A stretch of 10,685 bases of DNA from Pyrinomonadaceae bacterium (GTDB lineage: Bacteria > Acidobacteriota > Blastocatellia > Pyrinomonadales > Pyrinomonadaceae). The stretch lies in NCBI GenBank assembly GCA_025929655.1, contig JAICPV010000037.1, forward strand, positions 1-10,685, written 5' to 3'. This document shows positions 1 to 6,946 of this stretch, one piece after another (position 1 is the first letter of the stretch; every line of letters starts with the position of its first letter). The position numbers and the translations under genes are program-made. The notes beneath the pieces were generated by a model that saw only the letters and a list, made by a program, of their open reading frames with translations, ran no database searches and was not told the DNA's origin.

Positions 1-388
1 TGCCACTCATTGAGCATGAGCACGTGGTGGGATTCCACGTAAGGTTCGGTGTTATCGAACCGTCGTAACTTGTTGAGGCGATCAAATAGAAGCCGCCAGG
101 CGGAATAATAGTACTTGTCGTCCACTCAGCGAACGGTATAGCCACATCGTTTTGGCCATTGTCCGAACGATAATTAAGCCGATATCCATTAAGGTCTACC
201 GGATTTGCGCTGGTGTTGTGGATCTCTACAAACTCGTCGTTAAAATTCGGACTTTGTCTACCGGTCTGAAACTGGCTGATCACCAAATGCGGCGAAACTT
301 CGGCTTTTTGGGCAGAGGTTTTATGAGTTGTGATCTGGCAGAGAGCGAATAGAGCGATGCTCAGGGTGAAAAAACCAAACTTCTTCAT
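1..388 (-). CDS. Lamin-tail-domain exported protein, N-terminal part (runs off the left edge)
   Basis: The first 129 codons of a minus-strand gene are visible and open to the window edge. The protein begins MKKFGFFTLSIALFALC, a typical signal peptide (basic n-region, hydrophobic core) with likely cleavage near TSAQ (about residues 24-27). From about residue 34 it reads HLVISQFQTGRQSPNFNDEF, then VEIHNTS, VDLNGYRL and IIPPGGFYLIAS. This is the layout of the lamin-tail (LTD) beta-sandwich, in which an 'ISQ...NDEFVEIHN' strand is followed by 'L.GY.L' and 'I.PGG.YLI'. Such domains are common at the start of large exported or surface proteins in Acidobacteriota; the binding partner is unknown. The ATG at 386-388 has an AGGA sequence about 11 nt upstream. 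The C-terminal part, and any further domains, lie outside the window. Confidence 0.75.
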   Translation of the reverse strand, partial: MKKFGFFTLSIALFALCQITTHKTSAQKAEVSPHLVISQFQTGRQSPNFNDEFVEIHNTSANPVDLNGYRLNYRSDNGQNDVAIPFAEWTTSTIIPPGGFYLIASTSYDGSITPNLTWNPTTCSCSMSG

Positions 389-491
389 CAAAACAGGTTT
401 CCTGATACTAAAGTGCGGTACCGTCGAGGTGCGGCGCGAACCACTCTTGTAACATATTTTCGTTAAGAAGTCAGATGAAGGGCGAAGAGGC
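389..491. other. Intergenic gap between sigma factor and lamin-tail gene
   Basis: This 103-nt stretch separates the sigma-factor stop from the lamin-tail start; both genes point left. I see no convincing hairpin with a T-tract, so read-through from the sigma gene is possible. It must hold the ribosome-binding site of the lamin-tail gene, and it may hold a promoter, but no good -35/-10 pair stands out. Confidence 0.4.
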
Positions 492-1742
492 TTAGGCCGA
501 CCGAAGGAGTTCGATGCGTCGTTTGAGGAAACGCCGGACCGGCTGATTTGGTGACAGGTCGAGAGCGGCCTCGAATGCCGTCGCCGCCTGACGGCGGTCG
601 CCCTTGAGAGATAGCAAGTGACCCAATGTAAGGAGGTAGATCGCGTTCCGTGATAGATCTGTTCTTTTCGAAAGGCTTTCCAGTGCTGAAAGAGCGACGT
701 GGGGGCCGCGAAGCTTTTCGATCGCGACGATGCGATTCAGCTCCGCGACAGGCGAGAATTGCCGGTGCTGCAGCTCGTCGTAGCATTCGATAATGCGTTC
801 CCAATCGGTTGATGCGAAATCTCTTGAGAGGGCATGCACGGCCGCGATCTCGGCTTCGAGATGATAATCTGTCACTTCATCGCCCGACGCGGATAGTCGA
901 AATTGTTTTAGTCCCTCGGAGAGCATCACCTTGTTCCATTGCGACCGGTCCTGATCTTCCAAAAGCAACAACTCGCCGTTTTGATCTATTCGCGTTTCCA
1001 AACGGGCGGCTTGGAACAAAAACAAGGCAAGCAACGCGTTCACCTTCGGATGGCGGGCCGGTGGATGTTTTGCGACGATCGCCACCAGCCGGATCGCTTC
1101 GAAACAAAGGTCCTTGCGGACGAGTTCTTCGCCCTCGGTCGCGGCATATCCTTCATTGAACATTAAATAAAGGACCTTTAGTACGACGTCCCGGCGATTA
1201 ACAAGTTCCTGTTGCGATGGAACATCGATGTCCTTCTGATCACGCAATTTCGCTTTCGCCCGCGTTAGCATTTTTGCTATCGCTTCTTTGTTTGAAAGAA
1301 AAGCACGAGCGATCTCCACTACGCTGAATCCGCCGACCGTTTTCAATGTAAGTGCGACGCGTGCGTCCGGCGGGATCGACGGGTGGCAGCATGCAAAAAT
1401 CATCCGCAATTCGTCTTCTTCGATCTCGCCAGAAAGAAAGGCGTCTTCTATTTTTTCCGCGGCAGCCTCTTCCGCAGCTTCGAGCGTCTCGCTTCGCCCA
1501 TCGCGGCGGAGATGATCGATCACGCGATTCTTCGCCGTTTCGATCAGCCACGCGCGGGCATTTTCCGGCTCGCCGGTGAACGGCCATTTCTTCATCGCCG
1601 CGACCAAGGCATCCTGCACCGCGTCTTCGATCCGCTCGAGGTGCTGATATCCGAACCGGCGAGCCAAAATAGAAACCATCTGACCGGCGTGACGCCGGAA
1701 CAGATGGTCGACGGAGTCGTGAATTTTCGCGTCCGGGATCAA
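492..1742 (-). CDS. ECF42-type RNA polymerase sigma factor with C-terminal TPR-like extension
   Basis: A 416-residue alternative sigma factor. Residues about 10-80 are sigma region 2 (VDHLFRRHAGQMVSILARRF, then DAVQDALVAAMKKWP and AWLIETAKNRVIDHLRR). Residues about 112-166 are region 4 (MIFACCHPSIPPDARVALTL, then GGFSVVEIARAFL and the helix MLTRAKAKLRD). The long remainder (about 180-416) carries signatures of the DUF6596 extension: LMFNEGYAATEGEELVRKDL, LLLLEDQDRSQWN, YHLEAEIAAVHA, and a TPR-like helix pair near 365-398. ECF42 factors have this architecture and lie next to DGPF/YCII-like genes rather than an anti-sigma gene, as here. The start is a TTG at 1740-1742 that overlaps the upstream TGA stop by 4 nt; it gives the usual N-terminus just before the first sigma-2 helix, and no ATG fits better. 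The stop is TAA at 492-494. The inducing signal and regulon are not visible. In this family the extension is thought to take part in controlling activity. Confidence 0.93.
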   Translation of the reverse strand: MIPDAKIHDSVDHLFRRHAGQMVSILARRFGYQHLERIEDAVQDALVAAMKKWPFTGEPENARAWLIETAKNRVIDHLRRDGRSETLEAAEEAAAEKIEDAFLSGEIEEDELRMIFACCHPSIPPDARVALTLKTVGGFSVVEIARAFLSNKEAIAKMLTRAKAKLRDQKDIDVPSQQELVNRRDVVLKVLYLMFNEGYAATEGEELVRKDLCFEAIRLVAIVAKHPPARHPKVNALLALFLFQAARLETRIDQNGELLLLEDQDRSQWNKVMLSEGLKQFRLSASGDEVTDYHLEAEIAAVHALSRDFASTDWERIIECYDELQHRQFSPVAELNRIVAIEKLRGPHVALSALESLSKRTDLSRNAIYLLTLGHLLSLKGDRRQAATAFEAALDLSPNQPVRRFLKRRIELLRSA

Positions 1743-2092
1743 GACAACGATTCCACCTCACGCAGCTCGATGCGGCCGCCGTATTTTAAATGCGGGCAGC
1801 TTTTTGAAACGTCTACAGCCTCGTCGTAGTCGGCCGCAGAGATCGTGTAGTAACCGCCGATCACCTCTTTCGCTTCAGCGTACGGACCGTCGGTGACGCG
1901 AAAACCGCCCTCGTAACCCGTGAGAAGGCGCCCGCCTTCGTCCTTCAATTTATCGCTCGCGACGTATTTTCCATCCGCCTCGATCTTTTTCCGCCAGGTG
2001 ATATACTCACCGATCACGGCTTCGATCTGTTCCGGCGAAAACTGTGAGTAATCCATCGGCTGCTCGTGCAGCAGCAGCATATAATTAGGCAT
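1739..2092 (-). CDS. DGPF/YCII-like protein, partner of the ECF42 sigma factor
   Basis: A 117-residue cytoplasmic protein with no signal peptide. It begins MPNYMLLLHEQPMDYSQFSP and carries the family-defining motif DGPYAEAKE at residues 68-76, followed by GGYYTISAADYDEAV and CPHLKYGGRIELREV (99-113). These are hallmarks of the YCII-related/DGPFAETKE family, a dimeric alpha/beta-barrel fold resembling the muconolactone isomerase type. Its biochemical activity is unknown. It is the first gene of a two-gene unit and shares 4 nt (TTGA) with the sigma-factor gene, so the two are probably translationally coupled. An AGAGGA ribosome-binding site sits 8 nt upstream of the ATG. In other bacteria the paired DGPF genes are typical targets of ECF42 factors, so autoregulation of the unit is likely but inferred. 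The length is normal for the family. Confidence 0.93.
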   Translation of the reverse strand: MPNYMLLLHEQPMDYSQFSPEQIEAVIGEYITWRKKIEADGKYVASDKLKDEGGRLLTGYEGGFRVTDGPYAEAKEVIGGYYTISAADYDEAVDVSKSCPHLKYGGRIELREVESLS

Positions 2093-2213
2093 AATTGTTT
2101 TCCTCTTTTATAAGAATTGACAGATAACTTCAATGAATCCTTTCGTATAGTTTCGTTTAATTCGCGGCTAATGTCTTAAGGATCTAGGCACGAAACGACA
2201 CGAAAACCGACCA
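2093..2213 (-). promoter_or_regulatory. Leader/probable promoter region of the DGPF-ECF42 unit
   Basis: This 121-nt gap lies between the DUF6265-like stop and the DGPF gene start. It contains the AGAGGA ribosome-binding site (near 2101-2106 on the minus strand) and, just upstream, an AT-rich TATAAA preceded 15 nt away by TTGAAG, a short-spaced housekeeping-like pair. A TGTCG sequence followed by TTTCG lies near 2190-2200 on the minus strand and could be part of an ECF-type promoter. Neither is strong enough to assign. No terminator-like hairpin for the upstream gene was seen. Confidence 0.3.
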
Positions 2214-2732
2214 TCAATTCGAACGTTTCATTTTGAAGGTTTCCTCGCGAACCGTGCCATCCTTTTGCATTAACGCAAGATAAATATTTATCTCGTTTTG
2301 CCCGGCTTGCTCAAACGTCAGACCGCTGAAATGCATCCGCCTGCCTTCTTTTTTCACGAACTTGAAATCGACAGTCTTTTCCTTTTCCTCCCAGCCGACC
2401 AGATCCGCGTGGAAATGCTTCAGCCGAAGGACCAGCGTCCCTTCCCGCTCCATCATCCAGCAGATCTCGTAAAAAACGGGCTTGCCATCTTTTATGAGCC
2501 GGTACGTGCCCACCATTATCCCGCCGTTCGGCTTGCTCCAATTCTCTTCCGAAATACCGCCCAGGCCTGTCCCGATCCAGTTCCCCGACAGCCACTCAAT
2601 ATCCGCTATCGTCGCCTTGTCGCCCGTTTTGCCCTCCTCGAACTTCAGCGTGTTTTCAGTATTCCTAATCTGCGCCGGACTGCTCCATACAAACGCGGCC
2701 ATCACAAACAGAACAAAAAGTATACTTTTCAT
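2214..2732 (-). CDS. Secreted DUF6265-like protein
   Basis: A 172-residue protein with a signal peptide (MKSILFVLFVMAAFVWSSPAQ, cleavage about residue 20). The mature part has a single small domain from about residue 40: ADIEWLSGNWIG, EENWSKPNGGIMVGTYRLIK, FYEICWMMEREGTLVLRL and RMHFSGLTFE. This order (W-L-G-x-W, then W-x-x-P-x-G-G-x-M-x-G, then a beta-rich region) matches the DUF6265 family, a lipocalin-like fold of unknown function frequently found as a lone secreted protein. The ATG is preceded by AAGG 10 nt upstream. The gene is separated from the M28 peptidase upstream by a probable terminator and so is likely transcribed alone, possibly continuing into the DGPF gene. No catalytic residues are evident. 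Confidence 0.8.
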   Translation of the reverse strand: MKSILFVLFVMAAFVWSSPAQIRNTENTLKFEEGKTGDKATIADIEWLSGNWIGTGLGGISEENWSKPNGGIMVGTYRLIKDGKPVFYEICWMMEREGTLVLRLKHFHADLVGWEEKEKTVDFKFVKKEGRRMHFSGLTFEQAGQNEINIYLALMQKDGTVREETFKMKRSN

Positions 2733-2800
2733 ATTGTTCTTACCTTCGATCTATAAACGAACCAGAGTTTTTGAAATGGACATCCCCACAAAACTTTTTG

Positions 2801-2827
2801 AAAAAAAATAGCCGACAGCTGTCAGCT
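2801..2827 (-). terminator. Probable intrinsic terminator of the M28 peptidase gene
   Basis: Read on the minus strand, AGCTGACAGCTGTCGGCT (2827-2810) is a near-perfect palindrome (one T:G wobble) that can fold into a hairpin. One A follows, then eight consecutive T residues (2808-2801). It lies about 50 nt past the peptidase stop. The hairpin arms overlap the first units of the 7-bp repeat array, so the terminator appears to be built partly from repeat sequence. The tight central AGCT means the real loop is 4-6 nt and the stem is short. Confidence 0.5.
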
Positions 2828-2843
2828 AACAGCTATCAGCTAT
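2816..2843. repeat. Four tandem 7-bp repeats, CAGCTAT type
   Basis: Four consecutive heptamers can be read on the plus strand: CAGCTGT (2816-2822), CAGCTAA (2823-2829), CAGCTAT (2830-2836) and CAGCTAT (2837-2843). The first five bases are invariant. Because the period is 7, the array shifts reading frame with each unit, and it lies between genes. Short tandem heptamers of this style are known from several bacterial phyla, best described in cyanobacteria; membership in any named family is not established here. Confidence 0.85.
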
Positions 2844-2878
2844 ATTCAAAGCAACTCGCGGGTGCCCGATCGGCGCTG

Positions 2879-4282
2879 TCACCGCACCGGTCGCGGGTAT
2901 GAAACCGGGCTCCGGTTTCCGGCTTTGTCGACCGCCCGGACACCGAAGAAATAGTTGTCCTTCGACATCGCTTTAACAACAAAGCTCAATTCGGTTTGCA
3001 CGGGGACAATCGTCGTCGTGGCCAGGAGTGCATTCGCCCGGCTTTCGGCCGGCACGGGAATGGTGTTTGTCCATTCTGCGGCGGTTGTGTCGCGGTAAAC
3101 AATCTCGTATCCGGCAATGTCCGGGTCGGTATTCACGGCCCATTTGAGTTCGGTGTTGTTGTTCAAGCGGTTCACGATCGTAACATTCTTCGGCCGGGCC
3201 GGCGCGTTTGCAAGGGAAGCGAGGGCTATTAAATTCACCCGAGCAACGTTAGCGACATATTCGAAATCTACGAATTCTGGCGTATCCCCGTAAAAGATCC
3301 CGTTTTCGGTGCGGACATTTTGATGCTGGTGCGTGTAGTCCTCATCCGATTCCGTCACCCGGACCGCCGAAAACCCGCGTTCCAGGAAAGGAATGTGGTC
3401 GCCGCCGCGGCCGTAACGGTCACGGCGATAAATGTGCCAAACCTTGAAATTCTTCAGGTAACGATCGGCTTGCTCCTTTACATAGCGGCCGAGCTGCCGT
3501 GACTGCGAATCGTTCTCGCCGCCGACGCTTCGGCGAGTGTTCGCCTGCTGTGGCGTTTCATTTGAAGGAACACCTTCCGAAAAGACCCGAACGCGGTTGC
3601 GGTTCGGCGAATTCTTCATCGTGGTGACGCCGCCCACGATGTCGTTGGTGAACATTCCCTCGATGTCGATCTTTTTCTCGACGGCCTGCTGTGCGTAGTA
3701 AGTCGCGCCAAGCAGCCCCTGTTCCTCGCCCGGGACCGCCATAAATACGATCGTCGCGTCGAATTTGCGTTTAGACATCACGCGTGCCAGTTCGATCACG
3801 GCCGCCGTTCCGGAAGCGTCGTCGTTCGCACCGGGAGCATCGCACGTTGCGTCCGTCGGTGAAGTGCACATCGAATCGTAGTGTCCCGAAACGACATAAT
3901 AACGCTCCGGATTGAGTGTGCCGCGCAGTGTGGCGATCACGTTTGTCAGCGTCGTCGGCTCCGGGATACGATTCGCCTTTGGCTGCACGAAACTCTGCTT
4001 TTCTACAGTCATGCAGTTTCCGCATTCGGCGTTGATGCGCTGCAGTTCTGCAAAAAGCCAGTCACGAGCCGCACCGATCCCGCGGTTCGGGTTGTCCTGC
4101 TCGCTTAATGTGTTTCGCGTTCCGAACGAGACCAGCTTTCGTATAGTCGCCTCGATATTCTTCGCCGAAACTTCCCGGATCATTTTTTGGATCTCCGGAT
4201 CGGGTTTCGCAGCCGGCTGGGCAAACGAGTGTTCTGAAGCAAGAATGAAAAACACTCCAAATAGAAAGATCGTTCTTCTCAT
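2879..4282 (-). CDS. Secreted M28-family zinc metallopeptidase with C-terminal fibronectin-like domain
   Basis: A 467-residue exported peptidase. The signal peptide is MRRTIFLFGVFFILASEHSFA, cleaved about residue 21. The catalytic domain (about 35-355) has all expected co-catalytic zinc residues of family M28: H134 and D136 in SGHYDS, D154 in GANDDASG, E186/E187 in PGEEQGLLGA (general base and ligand), D214 in FTNDIVGG, and H296 in GGDHIPF. M28 enzymes remove N-terminal amino acids from peptides using two zinc ions. C88/C90 and C139/C147 are candidate disulfide cysteines outside the cytoplasm. Residues about 362-467 (PARPKNVTIV, DPDIAGYEIVYRDTTAAEW, FFGVRAVDKAGNRSPVSYP) form a fibronectin type III-like module, perhaps for substrate or surface binding. 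The ATG is set by the signal peptide; the upstream AAAAAAGA is a weak ribosome-binding site. The gene is divergent from the TPR-hydrolase gene. Substrate specificity cannot be read from the sequence. Confidence 0.93.
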   Translation of the reverse strand: MRRTIFLFGVFFILASEHSFAQPAAKPDPEIQKMIREVSAKNIEATIRKLVSFGTRNTLSEQDNPNRGIGAARDWLFAELQRINAECGNCMTVEKQSFVQPKANRIPEPTTLTNVIATLRGTLNPERYYVVSGHYDSMCTSPTDATCDAPGANDDASGTAAVIELARVMSKRKFDATIVFMAVPGEEQGLLGATYYAQQAVEKKIDIEGMFTNDIVGGVTTMKNSPNRNRVRVFSEGVPSNETPQQANTRRSVGGENDSQSRQLGRYVKEQADRYLKNFKVWHIYRRDRYGRGGDHIPFLERGFSAVRVTESDEDYTHQHQNVRTENGIFYGDTPEFVDFEYVANVARVNLIALASLANAPARPKNVTIVNRLNNNTELKWAVNTDPDIAGYEIVYRDTTAAEWTNTIPVPAESRANALLATTTIVPVQTELSFVVKAMSKDNYFFGVRAVDKAGNRSPVSYPRPVR

Positions 4283-4480
4283 ATCTTTTTTCTGAATCTG
4301 AAGTTCAATTTACGGCGAAAACGTCCCGTTGTGCAAATTAGTGTCCTATTCCGCGCCGCACTCGCGTCTTTAACAGGGACGGATTCCACCTAACGTATAT
4401 CGTAATTTTTGCGCCGCAAATCGCCGAAATTGTGATATAAATCGGGGCAAAACCCGCCCAAAATTAAGGAGGTTCATGAA
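4283..4480. promoter_or_regulatory. Divergent promoter region between M28 peptidase and TPR-hydrolase genes
   Basis: This 198-nt gap must serve two divergent genes. An extended -10 candidate for the plus-strand gene is TGATATAAA at 4433-4441, about 40 nt before the ATG; no good -35 is spaced correctly, which is compatible with an extended -10 promoter. A spaced inverted repeat (ACGTCCCGTT at 4321-4330 against AACAGGGACG at 4372-4381, one bulged base) encloses about 41 nt and could be an operator or a long-range stem. No small gene is evident. Confidence 0.4.
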
Positions 4481-4484
4481 ATGA
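4465..4484 (+). promoter_or_regulatory. Strong ribosome-binding site with decoy two-codon ORF
   Basis: TAAGGAGG (4465-4472) is a near-consensus Shine-Dalgarno sequence. Two ATGs follow. The one at 4476 is only 3 nt from AGGAGG and reads ATG-AAA-TGA, a two-codon frame ending at 4484. The ATG at 4481 is 8 nt away and opens the 820-codon gene. The second is chosen as the real start by spacing and by the signal peptide. Confidence 0.7.
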
Positions 4485-6943
4485 AAGCACTGTTATTGAT
4501 CCTGTCCCTCGCGCCATTCGTTTATGCGCAGCACGGGCACGGCACGAAGCCGACTGCCGAAAAGCCGCCGATCTGGCTCGATGACGGCCTGGGCAAGATC
4601 GACCACCCGGTTACAACCAAGAACGCTGAGGCGCAGAAATATTTCAATCAAGGCCTTGCGTACATGTACGCGTTCAATCACGCCGAGGCGATAAATTCGT
4701 TCAAACACGCGGCCGAGCTCGATCCCGAAATGGCGATGGCATTTTGGGGCATTTCGCTTGCGTTGGGATCCAACTATAACGTTACGGCTGACGAGGCTGC
4801 ATTGGCCGACGCGTATGCAAATCTGCAAAAAGCAGTCGCGTTAGCTCCAAAAACAGCGCAGGCCGACCGCGACTACATCGACGCGCTTACCAGACGCTAT
4901 GCAAAAGATCCGAAGGCCGACCAGAAGGCTTTAGGTGCCGCTTATCGCGAGGCGATGCGAGCTTTGGTCGCGAAATATCCGGACGACCTCGATGCAGCCA
5001 CGCTTTACGCCGAAAGCATGATGAACCTGCGCCCGTGGCAGCTATGGTCGCTGGACGGAAAACCTGCCGAAGGCACGATGGAAATAATCGCCGTCCTCGA
5101 AGGCGTTCTGAAACGAAATCCGAATCACACCGGCGCCAATCACTATTACATTCACGCTGTCGAGGCGTCTCCTAGTCCAGATCGAGGGCTCGCCGCTGCG
5201 ATGCGACTGGGCGGCCTGGCACCGAATGCCGGCCATCTGGTCCACATGCCTTCGCATATTTACCTGCGGACGGGCGATTGGGACGAGGCTGTGAAATCGA
5301 ACGACCTGGCGATCGAGGCGGACCGCAATTACCAGCTAAAGAGCGGTTCACGCGGGCTGTACATGATGATGTATTACAACCACAACATCCACATGCTCGC
5401 CTCGTCGCATGCCCAAAACGGCAATTACGGCGGCTCGATCAAAGCGGCGAACGACCTTGCCACGAACGTCGGGCCGAACGTCAAGGCGATGCCGATGCTG
5501 GAGATGTTCATGCCTTACCCGATCATCGCGAACGTGCGATTCCACAAATGGAGCGAAGCCCTCGCATATCCGAAACCGGAAGAGCATATGCTGACTACTA
5601 CGGCGCATTGGCATTTTGCACGCGGGATGGCTTTTGCAAATACCAAAAAGGTCGCGGATGCGGATAAGGAGCTCGCGGCTTTGCGTGCCACGGCGGCGAA
5701 AATACCGGGGACCGCGATGTTGTTCACCACGCCCGTCAGCGTGGCATTGAAGGTCGCGGACGAGCAATTGGCGGGTGAGATCGCTCTAGCGAAAGGCGAT
5801 CGGAAAGGCGCGATCGCTTCCCTGCGGGCCGCAGCTATTTCCGAAGCGAAGGTGAACTATGCCGAGCCGCCGGATTGGGACGTTCCGGTACGTGAATGGC
5901 TGGGACGGGCGTTGATGATGGACGGGCAATACGCCGAAGCTGAAAAGGTGTATCGCGAAGAGATCGCGCGGGTGCCGCGAAACGGCCGTGCTTTATTCGG
6001 TTTGGCCGAAGCGCTCCGAAAACAAGGCAAGACGTCATCGGCAGATCTTGTTCAACGCGAATTCGAGCGTGCGTGGGCAGCTTCGGACACGAAACTGACG
6101 GCCCAGGCGCTATTCGTAGCTCGCGAATTAAAGGTGGGCGAGAACCCGGAACGAAAGCGTTCCAAGGTGAAACTCAAAACGGGCCTGACAATGAGCTACG
6201 TCGAAACGGGACCGGCCAATGGCCGGCCCGTTATCTTTCTGCACGGCATTACAGATTCGTCTGTGTCTTTCAGCCGCGTTCTGCCGTTGCTCGACAAGAG
6301 CTTCCGGGTCTTTTCGCTCGACCAGCGCGGGCACGGCGATTCCGACCGGCCGGAGTCCGGTTATGAAATGAAGGATTTCGCGTCTGATGTTGCCGCGTTC
6401 ATGGATGCAAAGGGCATTTCGAAGGCTGTGATCGTCGGGCATTCGATGGGAAGCTTTGTCGCGATGCAGGCCGCCCTAGACCATCCCCAGCGGGTTGAAC
6501 GGCTGGTCCTGATCGGGACGGCAGCGACCGCGAACACAGAAACTGCCCGAGAGATGCAAAAGATTATCTATGAGTTGAAGGATCCGGTGTCGGTCGATTT
6601 CGCCCGGAATTTCGTCATCGACACCTCGTCTCCCACGGTCGCGAAAGAGTTTGTTGATGAGCTTACCGCGGAAACTCTGAAGCCGCCGGCACGAGTTTGG
6701 CGCTCGGCACTTGCCGGAGCCTTAGCGCGTGATTTCACGCCGGACCTCGGCCGCCTAAAAATGCCGGTCACGATCTTTTGGGGAGCGAACGAGGTTCTCT
6801 TTCTACGCGAGGACCAGAACGTCTTGACGAGCCGTATCGCAGGTTCGAAGTTGATCGTCTATCCCGACTCGGGGCATGCGCCGCATTGGGAGTATCCCGC
6901 CAGATTCGCTAAGGACCTCAACTCGGTCCTCGCTTCGAATTGA
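4481..6943 (+). CDS. Exported TPR protein fused to an alpha/beta-hydrolase
   Basis: An 820-residue protein in two parts. A signal peptide (MKALLLILSLAPFVYA) leaves a mature N-terminus QHGHG. Residues about 40-550 are helical TPR-type repeats (AQKYFNQGLAYMYAFNHAEA, AFWGISLALGSNYN, YLRTGDWDEAV, RALMMDGQYAEAEKVYREEI, ALFGLAEALRKQGK). They contain unusually many conserved-looking His residues: H221/H225 in NHYYIHAVE, H252/H255/H259 in GHLVHMPSHI, and H301/H304. Residues about 563-820 are an alpha/beta-hydrolase: oxyanion region FLHG (587-589), RGHGDSDRP (616-624), nucleophile elbow GHSMGS with S655, and H799 in SGHAPHWE. The expected acid in WGANEVLFLREDQ is E771 where related enzymes usually have Asp. 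The protein probably acts in the periplasm or outside; the hydrolase substrate (ester, amide or other) is unknown. The open frame is continuous with no sign of a frameshift, so the fusion appears real. It is transcribed alone and convergently with the propeller gene. Confidence 0.88.
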   Translation: MKALLLILSLAPFVYAQHGHGTKPTAEKPPIWLDDGLGKIDHPVTTKNAEAQKYFNQGLAYMYAFNHAEAINSFKHAAELDPEMAMAFWGISLALGSNYNVTADEAALADAYANLQKAVALAPKTAQADRDYIDALTRRYAKDPKADQKALGAAYREAMRALVAKYPDDLDAATLYAESMMNLRPWQLWSLDGKPAEGTMEIIAVLEGVLKRNPNHTGANHYYIHAVEASPSPDRGLAAAMRLGGLAPNAGHLVHMPSHIYLRTGDWDEAVKSNDLAIEADRNYQLKSGSRGLYMMMYYNHNIHMLASSHAQNGNYGGSIKAANDLATNVGPNVKAMPMLEMFMPYPIIANVRFHKWSEALAYPKPEEHMLTTTAHWHFARGMAFANTKKVADADKELAALRATAAKIPGTAMLFTTPVSVALKVADEQLAGEIALAKGDRKGAIASLRAAAISEAKVNYAEPPDWDVPVREWLGRALMMDGQYAEAEKVYREEIARVPRNGRALFGLAEALRKQGKTSSADLVQREFERAWAASDTKLTAQALFVARELKVGENPERKRSKVKLKTGLTMSYVETGPANGRPVIFLHGITDSSVSFSRVLPLLDKSFRVFSLDQRGHGDSDRPESGYEMKDFASDVAAFMDAKGISKAVIVGHSMGSFVAMQAALDHPQRVERLVLIGTAATANTETAREMQKIIYELKDPVSVDFARNFVIDTSSPTVAKEFVDELTAETLKPPARVWRSALAGALARDFTPDLGRLKMPVTIFWGANEVLFLREDQNVLTSRIAGSKLIVYPDSGHAPHWEYPARFAKDLNSVLASN

Positions 6944-6946
6944 TAT

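Larger units (their letters stand above)
2733..2878. other. Intergenic region with heptad repeats and terminator
   Basis: This gap between the M28 peptidase stop and the DUF6265-like start holds the 7-bp repeat array at 2816-2843 and the hairpin/T-tract at 2801-2827, annotated separately. The remaining part, 2733-2800, is AT-rich and must contain the promoter and ribosome-binding site of the DUF6265-like gene. No coding sequence is supported. Confidence 0.6.

Noticed and set aside
1383..1829. 148-codon plus-strand frame opposite the sigma factor
   Set aside because: Antisense to the strongly supported sigma factor and DGPF genes; no ribosome-binding site or family signature.
2093..2213. Defined ECF42 promoter upstream of the DGPF gene
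   Set aside because: TGTCG-like bases are present but no matching -10 at a convincing distance could be fixed by eye, so only a general regulatory region is reported.
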